A stretch of DNA of 64,000 nt from Silvanigrella paludirubra (GCF_009208775.1 NZ_WFLM01000005.1:313168-377167), one strand, 5' to 3'. Shown: positions 26,325-35,557, counted from the first letter of the stretch. Notes: generated from the sequence alone by a model not told the origin. Program-made: numbers and translations.

Positions 26325-27710
26325 ATGAATCAGGTAAGCTTATTACAACTTAGAGAAGTCGCAGATCAATTGATTTTGCTCGCTGGCACTTTCCAAATTA
26401 AACCCCATTATCTTCGCGCTAAACAAATAAGACAAGCCGATAAATCGCTTATTGCGGTTGACGCTTTTTTTTCACAAGAATTAGCCTCCGAAGCAAAACA
26501 ATGGTCAGAATCCATTGAAGGACTTAGTGTTCTTCGCAAAAAACTAGCTTCAGTTGAAGAAAAGCAAAATGAAATTGAAGAGCTAGATATCAGAATAAAC
26601 ACGCTGAACAAAACAACATTGCCTTGGATATCCCTTGAAGATAGCGAACGGCAAAAAATCATTCAAAATGCTAAAAGAGCACAAGACTTCATTAACAACC
26701 ACCTAGAAAAAACTGAAGCACATATTATTCATAGATACAATAGATTTTCTGCGTTAAAAGAACTTTCGCCTTACGCTGACAATGCAAACTATCTATGCGA
26801 AGCTGTTTTCCATTATGAAAATAGAGAAAAATATGAAGCAAATATAGAAAAAGTAGAAAAAAAGAATTTAGGAGCTAAAGAAAGATTAAAAACAGTAAAT
26901 CGTGGATTTTGGCTTGCTGTTATTTTTTGTATTTTTATTGTTACAATTCCTATCTGTTTTTTATTTGCTTTAAGCCTTTGGAAACGTAAAAAAGAAATTG
27001 AAAATCAAATTGCAAATGCTGAAGAAACTTTAAGAAGAGAAAACAAAAGACTTATTGCAGCAGAAGAAGGATCCGTGGTCGCTCAAGATATTCGCTCTTT
27101 ATTAGGCGAAATATCTTTAGAACAAATCAGAGATACCCTTGCTGAAGTTCGTGATCTCCGTGCTGAATTTCAAGGCCCAGAAAGAACAACAAGTTCAACT
27201 GCAATTCTTCTTAGTTTTATAGATTTACATAAAATCAAACTTTGTGAATTATTTGGAGACATACCTGAAAATCCTATTAAAACTTTTAAATGGCTTTCTG
27301 ATTATGTCACTAAATATCAAAATACTGAAACAACTATTAAAAATTTAATCGCAAGAAAAAATGAAGTTACACAACAGCAAAAACAACTAACAAAAGGTTA
27401 TTCATCTGAAATTTTAATAAATAGCATTAAAAAACTTGAATTGGTTGTTGAAAGTACCATGCGGTTTCCATTTGATCAGGAAAATAAATCTTATTTTTCT
27501 GATATTTGCAAAAATATTCCTCCGTTACTATCACAAGTCAAAGAAGTTTTATTTTTTGTTAGTAGAAGTCATCCGATTGACGTTCAATACTGGAATATGT
27601 TGCGTATCAAAATTCAAGGGTTTTCAAATATAATGTCACTATGTGTTCTTGATGCTGAAATTGCTAATATGGATTCAGCAAATGAAGTTTTAAAGGAAGT
27701 AAATTCGTAA
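26325..27710 (+). CDS. Coiled-coil membrane protein of unknown function
   Basis: The 461-residue product begins with a soluble helical part, has a single hydrophobic segment near residues 195-220 (FWLAVIFCIFIVTIPICFLFALSLW) and is flanked by strong coiled coil on both sides (residues about 55-195 and 222-270). The C-terminal half is soluble and helical. The ATG at 26325 has AAGAGG eight bases before it; an in-frame GTG at 26292 is less likely. It is the first of four closely spaced unknown genes leading to rsmE. The layout suggests a membrane-anchored scaffold or envelope protein. No family is recognised. Confidence 0.75.
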   Translation: MNQVSLLQLREVADQLILLAGTFQIKPHYLRAKQIRQADKSLIAVDAFFSQELASEAKQWSESIEGLSVLRKKLASVEEKQNEIEELDIRINTLNKTTLPWISLEDSERQKIIQNAKRAQDFINNHLEKTEAHIIHRYNRFSALKELSPYADNANYLCEAVFHYENREKYEANIEKVEKKNLGAKERLKTVNRGFWLAVIFCIFIVTIPICFLFALSLWKRKKEIENQIANAEETLRRENKRLIAAEEGSVVAQDIRSLLGEISLEQIRDTLAEVRDLRAEFQGPERTTSSTAILLSFIDLHKIKLCELFGDIPENPIKTFKWLSDYVTKYQNTETTIKNLIARKNEVTQQQKQLTKGYSSEILINSIKKLELVVESTMRFPFDQENKSYFSDICKNIPPLLSQVKEVLFFVSRSHPIDVQYWNMLRIKIQGFSNIMSLCVLDAEIANMDSANEVLKEVNS

Positions 27711-27742
27711 AACAGTTCATTAAAAGTAAGGAAACCCTTGTG

Positions 27743-28429
27743 ATGAAATCAATGTGGATTGCTCTAAGTCTATCTTTGCCTTTTAGCCCTTTTGCTTATG
27801 GAGAAGGTGAAGAAAATAAAATCTCATTTGATTTTTCAAAAATGACAATTTCTACATTTGGGGTTTTTAATACCAATCAAGAAGAACAAAATAGTAGTTT
27901 AAAAGCAGAAGTAAATGCGCGAAAAAATGCCATTCAAAATATTGGAAATTATTTTAAAACCACTTGTCAAAAAATTGAAAAAGGTCAGCTAGGAACTAAA
28001 CCGGAATGGGAAAATTTTTTCCATTCACAAGGAAGCGAAATTTTTTCAAATGGAGTTGTAAAAGTTTCTTTAGCAGCTCCCTTTAGAGATGTTTTGAAAA
28101 CACCAAACAACTCTAAAAAGAAGCCAGTTCTAACAGATGATGGCAAAAAAATTGCTTTTTCTATGCTTTTTACATTGCCTGGAAATTCCGTACAATGTGG
28201 AGCAATTATTCTTGATGTTGGAAGTAATAAAAAAGTTTTAATTTCACCATCAAAAGTAGTTTCTTCTTCAATTGGACTCACTGTAGTTAAATTAGTATAT
28301 GATGGAAAATCAGAGTTAAAGCCAGCGACACCTGAAGACGCAACCATTATTCAAAACTCAACACTTGCAAAGGATCCATATGTACCTGCCAGTGTTATTC
28401 CTATTGTTGTTGTGGTTCCCGAACCATAG
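27743..28429 (+). CDS. Exported protein of unknown function
   Basis: The 228-residue product has a clear Sec signal peptide (hydrophobic residues 5-17, cleavage near AYG). After it, a stretch with spaced Ala and Asn (LKAEVNARKNAIQNIGNYF) recalls the helix found in LPP20 and FlgT N-terminal-like domains, where such proteins sit in the envelope; that likeness is weak. The C-terminus is Val/Pro-rich. The start ATG at 27743 is favoured over GTG at 27740 with AAGGAAA upstream. It lies 32 bases after the coiled-coil gene and overlaps the next gene by 50 bases. Confidence 0.75.
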   Translation: MKSMWIALSLSLPFSPFAYGEGEENKISFDFSKMTISTFGVFNTNQEEQNSSLKAEVNARKNAIQNIGNYFKTTCQKIEKGQLGTKPEWENFFHSQGSEIFSNGVVKVSLAAPFRDVLKTPNNSKKKPVLTDDGKKIAFSMLFTLPGNSVQCGAIILDVGSNKKVLISPSKVVSSSIGLTVVKLVYDGKSELKPATPEDATIIQNSTLAKDPYVPASVIPIVVVVPEP

Positions 28430-29150
28430 CATTGCTGAGTTTCATAAAACTCTAAATGAAAAACAAACCATTTATAAAGAAGAAATTCCTTTTGTTATTT
28501 TTATTTGTGAATATTGTGAAAAAAAACAAGAAAAAGTATCTATAAGTTATAATCCTAAACTAGTCCAAAATATTTCAAGCTTTCATTTTGTTTCAAACTC
28601 AAACTGGACTGCAGATGTCCAATTATTATTAAAAAAACAACAAGAAACGGAATATCAATTAACAGGAAATAAATCTTGGCCACCACATATTCCATATTCC
28701 ATTTCCCCACTGATTTTGAAAAATGGATTACTCATTTTTTTAAATTATAGTGCTGAATCTTCTTCAAATTCCAAAGCTATAAATAGCAAATATATTCTTT
28801 ATTACAAAAAAAGAATCATTATTGGCAAAAATGAAGAGGAGATAAAATCATCATTAAATGAATATCTTCCTAAATTAAATAAAAGAGATGGCATTCGTTT
28901 TTATATTTCTAAAGAAATTTCTGGAGATAATATTACTGATATAGAAAAAGTAATAAAAAACTTTACAGCTGATAAAAATTCGATAATTATCCCATACGAA
29001 GTGACTTCTGATGGAGTCCGATACAGAAGCGATATTGATACAACACGTATCATGCAGGCTATAAAACAAATTAACCAATTTGTTCCAAATTTATCGGCAC
29101 AAAAACCAAATGGAACAAATGATATTATAGAAATTACTAAAACAAAATGA
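28380..29150 (+). CDS. Exported protein of unknown function, overlapping upstream gene
   Basis: The 256-residue product begins with a signal peptide (MYLPVLFLLLLWFPNHSIAEF) that is encoded out of frame inside the last 50 bases of the previous gene. AAAGGA lies six bases before the ATG at 28380; a TTG at 28365 is also in frame. A CEYC pair near residue 45 may form a disulfide. The rest is mixed alpha/beta with DGVRYRSDIDTTRIMQAI near the end. No family is recognised. The stop overlaps the next ATG (ATGA), so it is coupled to both neighbours. Confidence 0.7.
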   Translation: MYLPVLFLLLLWFPNHSIAEFHKTLNEKQTIYKEEIPFVIFICEYCEKKQEKVSISYNPKLVQNISSFHFVSNSNWTADVQLLLKKQQETEYQLTGNKSWPPHIPYSISPLILKNGLLIFLNYSAESSSNSKAINSKYILYYKKRIIIGKNEEEIKSSLNEYLPKLNKRDGIRFYISKEISGDNITDIEKVIKNFTADKNSIIIPYEVTSDGVRYRSDIDTTRIMQAIKQINQFVPNLSAQKPNGTNDIIEITKTK

Positions 29151-29635
29151 ATCAAAACACCGTCATTTTTAAATACACAATTCTTGCTTACAATGAACTA
29201 AAAAAAATAAAATATAATAAAACTTCTTCTCCAAAAGAAGATGAATTTTTTAATAAGTTTACAAAATCAATTCAAAAAAATAATGCTTTTATAAGTTCTG
29301 ACATATTATCAGAAGAATTAGCAAATATATTTTTAAACCAAGCAAACATAGTCTGTGAATTTGAAGCTCTCACATTTATGCCAGATGAAAGTAGATTAGA
29401 TTATGAAAATACTAAAAATGATTTAAATTATTATATAAATAAAATAGATCATCTTTTATTAAAAAATAATTTTGAGTTTACAAAAAACTTCAACGAGCAT
29501 GATTGGCGAATTTTAATTTCATTTATGGCTACTTTTAAAGAATGGGTAAATAATATTAAATTTTTTGAAATAGATAATGAAAAAAAATATGAAGTTTTAA
29601 AAGAATCTCCCTTAATATCTATTTGTCACCTATAA
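29147..29635 (+). CDS. Small helical cytosolic protein, unknown
   Basis: The 162-residue product is charged and helical, with no signal peptide. It shares ATGA with the previous stop, so it is translationally coupled. EHDWRILISFMATFKEWVNN near the C-terminus is the most conserved-looking stretch. It ends 20 bases before the rsmE start. No family is recognised. Confidence 0.7.
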   Translation: MNQNTVIFKYTILAYNELKKIKYNKTSSPKEDEFFNKFTKSIQKNNAFISSDILSEELANIFLNQANIVCEFEALTFMPDESRLDYENTKNDLNYYINKIDHLLLKNNFEFTKNFNEHDWRILISFMATFKEWVNNIKFFEIDNEKKYEVLKESPLISICHL

Positions 29636-29655
29636 AAAATAACAGGTATTTACCA

Positions 29656-30441
29656 ATGAGCATCCAAAAACAAACATGGACTTTAATTTCTAATAACATC
29701 AATGAAAATAGCAAGTATTTGATAATTAATGATAATGAACACCATTATGGATATAATGTTCTTAGAATAAAAGAAAGAACATCAATTCAAGTTACTAACT
29801 GCCGTGGAATTATTGCAGAAGGAATCGTTACATCTGCTAATAAAAAAGAACTAGTAATTGATATTAATTCCGTAAGAAAAATTGAAAAGACAAAACTAGA
29901 AATAAATTTATGGCTTGCCATGCCAAAACCAACAACACTTGACGAAGTCATAGCAAATTCTTCTGAAATGGGCGCAAATCAAATACATATATTTAAAAGC
30001 GAAAAAGCGGCATCAAAAGCACCTATAAAGCTAGATAAGTTAATACAATTAAGTAACGAAGCTACTCGAATTAGCAAAAGCGCCTATTCTTCTGAAATTT
30101 TCTGTTATGATAGTTTGAATCACTTTTATCAAGAATATGTATCAAAATCAAATTCAAAAAAAATAATACTATTTTGTGATGAATCACATGTATACGAAGG
30201 TAAAATTACAAATTCAATTCTTAATAAAATTCAAGAAAATTACAAAAAAAATATAGAAGAAATTTGTATTTTAATTGGACCAGAAGCTAGTTTTTCTGAC
30301 AATGAAAGAGAATTAATTTTAAATAAACTAAATGTTATTCCAGTTTCTTTAGGTAATAATATTTTAAGAGTTCCAAATGCAACAGCAAGCGCTTTAGGTG
30401 TTGCCATTAGTTTTGTAAATGATATTTCAAATAAAGAATAA
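29656..30441 (+). CDS. rsmE: 16S rRNA m3U1498 methyltransferase
   Basis: The 261-residue SPOUT methyltransferase modifies U1498 of 16S rRNA. The N-terminal PUA-like part has HHYGYNVLRIKERTSI, matching the HHxxxVLRxxxGD block. The C-terminal trefoil knot has IGPEASFSDNERELI and SLGNNILRVPNATASAL, equal to the GPEGGFSxxE and LGxRILRxETA motifs; the second has Pro-Asn where Glu-Thr is usual. The ATG at 29656 is chosen because it matches the family start length. It closes the unknown operon 26325-29635. Confidence 0.9.
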   Translation: MSIQKQTWTLISNNINENSKYLIINDNEHHYGYNVLRIKERTSIQVTNCRGIIAEGIVTSANKKELVIDINSVRKIEKTKLEINLWLAMPKPTTLDEVIANSSEMGANQIHIFKSEKAASKAPIKLDKLIQLSNEATRISKSAYSSEIFCYDSLNHFYQEYVSKSNSKKIILFCDESHVYEGKITNSILNKIQENYKKNIEEICILIGPEASFSDNERELILNKLNVIPVSLGNNILRVPNATASALGVAISFVNDISNKE

Positions 30442-30479
30442 GATGGTTTATAAAATTATCAAGGCTTAAATATTATTAA

Positions 30480-30953
30480 CTAAAACATGGAGTTTTTATT
30501 TGCAGATTTTTCTGGAATTGCCTGAATAACATCCCAGTGTTCCACAATTTTACCGTCTTTAACTCTAAAAATATCTACGATTGCAACACCTCTATCTTCT
30601 TTACTTTCTTTAGAATGAACATGTAAATATACCAGATCTTCTTCCGCAGCAGATCTTTTTATTTCTGATATCGCTTGTGGATATTTTTTAAAATAGGGGA
30701 CAAAATAATCAGTAAATGCTTTTTTTCCATTTGGCACATGAGGATTATGTTGAATGTATTGATCACCAATATAAAGATTTGCTGCTTCTTGAGGTTTATG
30801 ATCTTTAAAAGCCATATTATAAAATTCTGTTACAATTTTTTTATTTTCTTTCTCTTTATCTGAAAAAGCAAATAGAGAAGAACTGCCACTTAGCAATATG
30901 GAGCAAGCTAGAATTTTTAAATATTTAAATTTTGAGTAACTATTTTTTGCCAT
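30480..30953 (-). CDS. Exported SnoaL/NTF2-like protein
   Basis: The 157-residue product has a signal peptide (residues about 1-29) and then an NTF2-like fold. NKKIVTEFYNMAF, QYIQHNPHVPNGKKAF and FRVKDGKIVEHWDVIQ are the typical blocks of SnoaL-like small-molecule enzymes and binding proteins, with the HNP and EHWD residues lining the pocket. The ligand is unknown. AAGGA lies ten bases before the ATG. It is a single gene, convergent with rsmE. Confidence 0.85.
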   Translation of the reverse strand: MAKNSYSKFKYLKILACSILLSGSSSLFAFSDKEKENKKIVTEFYNMAFKDHKPQEAANLYIGDQYIQHNPHVPNGKKAFTDYFVPYFKKYPQAISEIKRSAAEEDLVYLHVHSKESKEDRGVAIVDIFRVKDGKIVEHWDVIQAIPEKSANKNSMF

Positions 30954-31049
30954 GGATTCAGATTCCTTTTTAATGAATTTGAAATAGTAATATGATTAAA
31001 ATCAATATAAATGAATTTAAATTTTTAATCAATAAAATAAATAAAAATT

Positions 31050-31793
31050 TTAGTTTTGATAACGTATTTTATTATATTCATCAGTTTTTATATAGTTTTT
31101 AGCTTCTTCATCAAATTTTTTTATAATATCGCCATTAATATCTTTTCGAAAAGCTATATATAAATTATTTATATTAATTAAAATATCAACTTTATTTATT
31201 ACATTAAAATTTTTTATTTTCATTTTTTTATATTGATTATACTGATCATCATTTAAAACAGTAAAATCTGACTCAAAATTAATGATTGAATTAATACAAG
31301 ATAATTGGTCAAATTTTTGAATTTTTTTTGTTTCATTATATTCTAAAATTTTTTGTATTGGTTTTTCAATAAAATAACCTAATGAATGACAATATATTGA
31401 ACCCTTGAAATCTTCTATATTTATTTTATTTTTATTATTTGTAAAAATATAAGATTTTATTTCGACAAGACTTACTTTTGAAAAATTAACTTCAAGACTT
31501 CTTTCTTTTGTAAGAACATACGGAAAAGTTGCGTCATATTTTGAATTTTTAACCATATCATATCCCCGTGCCCAAGGTAAAAAATCTAAAGTATAAGAAA
31601 TATTTAATTTTATTAAGATTTTTTTAACAATAGAAGAAAAAATACCTCCATCTTTTAATTTTTCATCACTGTATGGAGAATAGTCATTTCCTGTTACTAA
31701 TTTTAAAGAATTAGAACCCTCTAAGGAAAAACAATTCAAATGCAATATAAATAAAAATAAAATACTCTTTTGGTATATAGTAAAACAAAACAT
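31050..31793 (-). CDS. Periplasmic amino-acid-type binding protein (SBP_bac_3-like)
   Basis: The 247-residue product has a signal peptide (about 1-24) and the start LKLVTGNDYSPYSDEKLKDGGIFSSIV, which matches the family 3 pattern of a binding-protein first strand followed by a ligand loop and helix. SKYDATFPYVLTKERSLEVNFS matches the block where ligand-contact residues and the hinge lie. No permease or ATPase is adjacent, so it may be a scavenging or sensory protein. It is divergent from a second binding-protein-like gene at 32022. Confidence 0.8.
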   Translation of the reverse strand: MFCFTIYQKSILFLFILHLNCFSLEGSNSLKLVTGNDYSPYSDEKLKDGGIFSSIVKKILIKLNISYTLDFLPWARGYDMVKNSKYDATFPYVLTKERSLEVNFSKVSLVEIKSYIFTNNKNKINIEDFKGSIYCHSLGYFIEKPIQKILEYNETKKIQKFDQLSCINSIINFESDFTVLNDDQYNQYKKMKIKNFNVINKVDILININNLYIAFRKDINGDIIKKFDEEAKNYIKTDEYNKIRYQN

Positions 31794-32021
31794 CTAGATC
31801 CTCTCTATAAAATTAGAATTAAATGTTATTATATTCAAAACCATAATCAAAAAATATTTTTTGATATATAAGTTATATTAGGTAAATATTACATCCTATT
31901 TAGATTAATAAATACTCAAAAAATGACCTTTAAAACCTGTCAAATTTAATTTATATTAAAACAAAATAGCTTATGTTAAATTTTTTTAATCATGAATAAT
32001 TTAAACATGGAAAAGTATTGA

Positions 32022-32918
32022 ATGATATTATATAAAAATATGCCAAAAATTTATATTATATTTTTTATTTTTATTTTTACCCATCAAGCTCATGCACTCA
32101 TGATTATAAAGCATAACTTAAGTGCATCTGAAAATGAAAACTCATTGAGTTATGAATACGCCATTTTAAAATTAATTTTAGATAAATCTAAAGATAAATA
32201 TGGCGAATACCAATTAGTAAAATCGATAAAAATGTCGCAAACTCGAGCATTTCATGAGTTGAGTAAAGTTGACTCAGAAGTAAATATAATCGCATCAATG
32301 ACTTCTATAGAGAGAGAAAAGAAATCATCTCCAATTAGATTCTGCTTATTTAAAGGACTTTTAGGAGTTCGCATTCCTATTGTTTTAAAAAGTGAAAAGG
32401 AACGAATTGAAAAAATAAAAACGTATTCAGATTTAAAGAAACTTAGCGCAGGGCAGGTATTTGATTGGCCTGATACACATATTTTAGATGCTAATAATAT
32501 GAATGTCATAAAGGCAACCATTTATACAGGATTATTTCCTATGCTTGTCTTAAAGCGATTTGATATTTTCCCATTAGGAGCTTTAGAAGTTTATCAAATT
32601 GAAAAAGAGCATGAAGCTAAATACAATTTAAGTGTTATTGAAAAATGGGCAATTGCCTATCCAACAGGTTATTATTTTTTTGTAAATAAAAAAAATAAAA
32701 TATTAGAAGAACGACTAAATTATGGATTTATAAATGCAATTAAAGATGGCTCATTTGATGAAGTATTTAATAGATATAATAATAATTTTTTACAAATCGC
32801 CAAATTAGAAAATAGAAAAATATTTAAACTAAAAAACCCAATTTTACCTAAAACGACTGTATTTAAAGACAAAAACATATGGCATCCATTAATAATGAAA
32901 GAGTTTTCTGAATTTTAA
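32022..32918 (+). CDS. Exported binding-protein-like protein
   Basis: The 298-residue product has a signal peptide (hydrophobic residues 9-21, cleavage near AHA) and weak family 3 binding-protein features: a middle VNIIASMTSIEREKKSSPIRFC block that fits the ligand-contact region, and NYGFINAIKDGSFDEVFNRY, equal to the C-terminal helix seen in many such proteins. GGAA lies about nine bases before the ATG. It is divergent from the binding protein at 31050, and the two may have arisen from one family. No transporter genes are adjacent. Confidence 0.7.
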   Translation: MILYKNMPKIYIIFFIFIFTHQAHALMIIKHNLSASENENSLSYEYAILKLILDKSKDKYGEYQLVKSIKMSQTRAFHELSKVDSEVNIIASMTSIEREKKSSPIRFCLFKGLLGVRIPIVLKSEKERIEKIKTYSDLKKLSAGQVFDWPDTHILDANNMNVIKATIYTGLFPMLVLKRFDIFPLGALEVYQIEKEHEAKYNLSVIEKWAIAYPTGYYFFVNKKNKILEERLNYGFINAIKDGSFDEVFNRYNNNFLQIAKLENRKIFKLKNPILPKTTVFKDKNIWHPLIMKEFSEF

Positions 32919-33040
32919 AATTCTTAAAAAATGAAAAGGACTACCTTTGCCAATAAGATAACAAAAGCAGTCCTTAACTGAATTGAAATTTAGTATTATG
33001 AATGTAATGATAAAATTAAAAAGAAAAAATTAATTTGACT

Positions 33041-33904
33041 TTAAATTTTTCCGTCTAAAGTCAAAAGAAATTTATATTTATCTGGCCTTCTATCTCTAAA
33101 AAAACCCATTCCAGCTCGAAAAGTTTTTGCTTCGGTAAAATTTAAATCGGCATATAATATACATTCCGATATTCTATCTGCCTCAGCTTTTTTCTCGCCC
33201 ATAAAATCGCAAATAAAAGAGCTGCCATAAAATGTCATATTTTTTTCAACACCAACACGATTAGGAGCTGCTAAATAAACAGAATTACATACAGCATGAC
33301 CAATCATAGCTCTCTGCCACATATCTTTCGTATCAATAGAATGAGCTTCTGGAGGCTCTGATCCAATTGCAGTAGGATAAAGTAATAAATCCGCTCCTTG
33401 CAATGCCAAGCTACGCGCGCATTCAGGAAACCACTGATCCCAACAAATACCAACTCCAATATTTCCAAAACTGGTATTCCAAACTTTAAACCCAGTATCG
33501 CCTGGATTAAAATAATATTTTTCTTGGTAACAAGGGCCATCTGGAATATGAGTTTTACGATAAATACCCAATAAATCACCATTCGCATCAATCATAGCTA
33601 AACTATTAAAATATGCCTGACCCGATTTTTCAAAAAAGCTGATAGGTAACACAACATTTAACTTTTTAGCCAAAGCTTGAAAATGCTTTAAAAACGGATG
33701 AGATTCGACTTCATTTGCTAAATCAAATAAATGATCATGTTGCTCTTGACAAAAATAATGATTTTCAAATAACTCGGGCAAAAGAATAATATTAGCACCT
33801 TTTTCTACAGCTTCTTCAATAAATTTTGTTGATTTTATGATATTTAAATCAAGTTTATTTGCCATACTCATTTGAATAATAGCAAGTTTAGCTTGTGCTG
33901 CCAT
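33041..33904 (-). CDS. aguB: N-carbamoylputrescine amidase
   Basis: The 287-residue nitrilase-fold enzyme hydrolyses N-carbamoylputrescine to putrescine, CO2 and ammonia. The Glu-Lys-Cys triad is visible: Glu44 in LLPELF, Lys in YRKTHIPDG and Cys in GVGICWDQWFPE. FENHYFCQEQ, GPCYQEKYYFNPGDTGF and the C-terminal FFRDRRPDKY are specific to the AguB subgroup. Its ATG lies three bases after the aguA stop, so the two are cotranscribed and perform successive steps. Confidence 0.94.
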   Translation of the reverse strand: MAAQAKLAIIQMSMANKLDLNIIKSTKFIEEAVEKGANIILLPELFENHYFCQEQHDHLFDLANEVESHPFLKHFQALAKKLNVVLPISFFEKSGQAYFNSLAMIDANGDLLGIYRKTHIPDGPCYQEKYYFNPGDTGFKVWNTSFGNIGVGICWDQWFPECARSLALQGADLLLYPTAIGSEPPEAHSIDTKDMWQRAMIGHAVCNSVYLAAPNRVGVEKNMTFYGSSFICDFMGEKKAEADRISECILYADLNFTEAKTFRAGMGFFRDRRPDKYKFLLTLDGKI

Positions 33905-33907
33905 AAC

Positions 33908-34957
33908 TTATTTTCTCCAAATTTTTCCCGATGGTTGTTGTTGTGTAACACAATGAAAAGATCCACCGCCTTTTATAATGTCTTTTGAACTTAATCCAAT
34001 TACTTTTCTATTAGGAAATAGAGGACGTAAAGTATTTAAAGCAATTTCATCATGAGGATCATTATAAATTGGAACAACAACAAACTCATTTCCTATATAA
34101 AAATTAGCATAAGTTGATGGTAACCGATGATCATCTATTTCCATTCTATTTTTAGGTAACACTAAAGGAACCAAATTAAATGGCCTTTCATTTATATCTG
34201 TTGATTTTTTTAATATTTCAAAATTTCGCATCATAGGAGCATAATTCGTATCATTTTTATCTTCTGTCATAGAATAAACTATAGTATTTTCGTTAACAAA
34301 TCGAACTATGGTATCTATATGACCATCAGTATGATCACCTTCCAAACCATCTTCAAGCCAAATCAATTTATTTATTCCTAGATAATTTTTTAAATAAACT
34401 TGAATATCACTTTCAGATAAATCAGGATTACGCATTTTACTTAAAAGACATTGCCTTGTAGTTAAAGCAACACCTTTTCCATTTACTTCAAGAGAACCAC
34501 CTTCCATAACAATATTTGGCTTAAAAAAATCTATATTTAAATTTTTTGCAACATAATATGGAGCTAGAGTATCTAAATCCCATTTAAACTTTTGTCCCCA
34601 AGAATTAAATTCCCATTTAACAAAACTTAATTGTTCACCGTTTTTAATAAATATAGGTCCATTATCTCTAAACCAAATATCATTTAAAGGAACAAGATGT
34701 AATGTTACATTAGGATTATTCCCTATTCGATTGAAGGCATCTTTATGTGCTTCCTCATCTCGGACTAATAAATGAACGCGCTCAAATTTTGCAATTGTTG
34801 TTACTAAAGCTGCAAATTCATTGCGAACACCATCTAAAAAGCCAAACCACATTTCATTATCAAAAGGCCAGCAAGTCCATGTTGCTGAATGCTCGCTCCA
34901 TTCTGCAGGCATTGAAAAGCCAATTTCATTTGGCAAATCCTTAATGGGATTAGACAT
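33908..34957 (-). CDS. aguA: Agmatine deiminase
   Basis: The 349-residue guanidine-modifying enzyme converts agmatine to N-carbamoylputrescine and ammonia. It starts PNEIGFSMPAEWSEHSATWTCWPF, the AguA hallmark. The catalytic Cys is in GGGSFHCVTQQQP near the end, with EDGLEGDHTDGHID holding the Asp/His pair. I chose the ATG at 34957 (AAAGGAT eight bases upstream); a longer in-frame start at 35020 would read through a terminator hairpin at 34992-35017. It precedes aguB. Confidence 0.94.
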   Translation of the reverse strand: MSNPIKDLPNEIGFSMPAEWSEHSATWTCWPFDNEMWFGFLDGVRNEFAALVTTIAKFERVHLLVRDEEAHKDAFNRIGNNPNVTLHLVPLNDIWFRDNGPIFIKNGEQLSFVKWEFNSWGQKFKWDLDTLAPYYVAKNLNIDFFKPNIVMEGGSLEVNGKGVALTTRQCLLSKMRNPDLSESDIQVYLKNYLGINKLIWLEDGLEGDHTDGHIDTIVRFVNENTIVYSMTEDKNDTNYAPMMRNFEILKKSTDINERPFNLVPLVLPKNRMEIDDHRLPSTYANFYIGNEFVVVPIYNDPHDEIALNTLRPLFPNRKVIGLSSKDIIKGGGSFHCVTQQQPSGKIWRK

Positions 34958-34991
34958 TAAATTATCCTTTATTAAAATAAAAAGTGAAAAT

Positions 34992-35017
34992 AAAAAAAGA
35001 CTCAAACCAGTGAGTCT
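34992..35017 (-). terminator. Intrinsic terminator between an unknown gene and aguA
   Basis: The stem GACTCA/TGAGTC (34999-35004 with 35011-35016), extended by one A-T pair, is followed on the minus strand by seven T (plus-strand A-run 34992-34998). It lies 35 bases before the aguA ATG, so it ends the unknown gene at 35065 and may control aguA. Confidence 0.75.
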
Positions 35018-35064
35018 CATACATGATAGATTTAAGATAGTCTAGAGTAGATTAAGAGCCTAAA

Positions 35065-35409
35065 CTAACCACCACCTTTAAACACACGTGCCGTAATCGT
35101 TTTAACTTCTTTTTGAACAACCACAACTTTTTTAGCTTCTACCAAATAATCTTTAATGGCGTCATAAGCCCTTCTTTCATCGCCTCCAGACGCAAGCCAT
35201 TGAGCAACGGTAGAGCCATTAATAAAGTCATTTGCAAACGCAAATATTACTTTATTTGCCTCTTGATAAGCACTAGCAGAATCAAATCCCTCATTTTCAA
35301 AACAATTTTGTGCGAAATTTAAAGCTCTTTGGACCGTTTCTTCTAAACGATTTGTTTCCATACCTCGGCTTAAGTGAACATTATTTTTTGGTTTGAATTT
35401 TTTTGGCAT
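35065..35409 (-). CDS. Small soluble protein, unknown
   Basis: The 114-residue product has a basic start (MPKKFKPKNN), a helical middle (LEETVQRALNFAQNCFENEGF, SAYQEANKVIFAFANDFINGS) and ends in a Val/Lys strand and FKGGG. No signal or membrane segment. AGGATTT precedes the ATG. It lies upstream of aguA on the same strand with a terminator between. Codon use is somewhat less AT-rich than in the hypothetical genes nearby. No family is recognised. Confidence 0.7.
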   Translation of the reverse strand: MPKKFKPKNNVHLSRGMETNRLEETVQRALNFAQNCFENEGFDSASAYQEANKVIFAFANDFINGSTVAQWLASGGDERRAYDAIKDYLVEAKKVVVVQKEVKTITARVFKGGG

Positions 35410-35557
35410 AAATAAATCCTAACATTCTAAAAGGCTTTAGGTTACAAAACCTCCTTTTATTATATCGGCTTTTATTTTTTAAATGATAAATTTATCATAA
35501 TAGTATACCAATATAGAGACAAAAAATATATAAAATCAGGAAATATAATAAGTTACA

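Noticed and set aside
32936-32975. Hairpin after the binding-protein gene at 32022
   Set aside because: A 7-bp stem with a 26-nt loop and no U-run is too weak to call as a terminator.
34958-35020. Longer aguA start with a hydrophobic leader
   Set aside because: The apparent leader is the translated terminator hairpin and A-run; the downstream ATG has the ribosome site and the family start.
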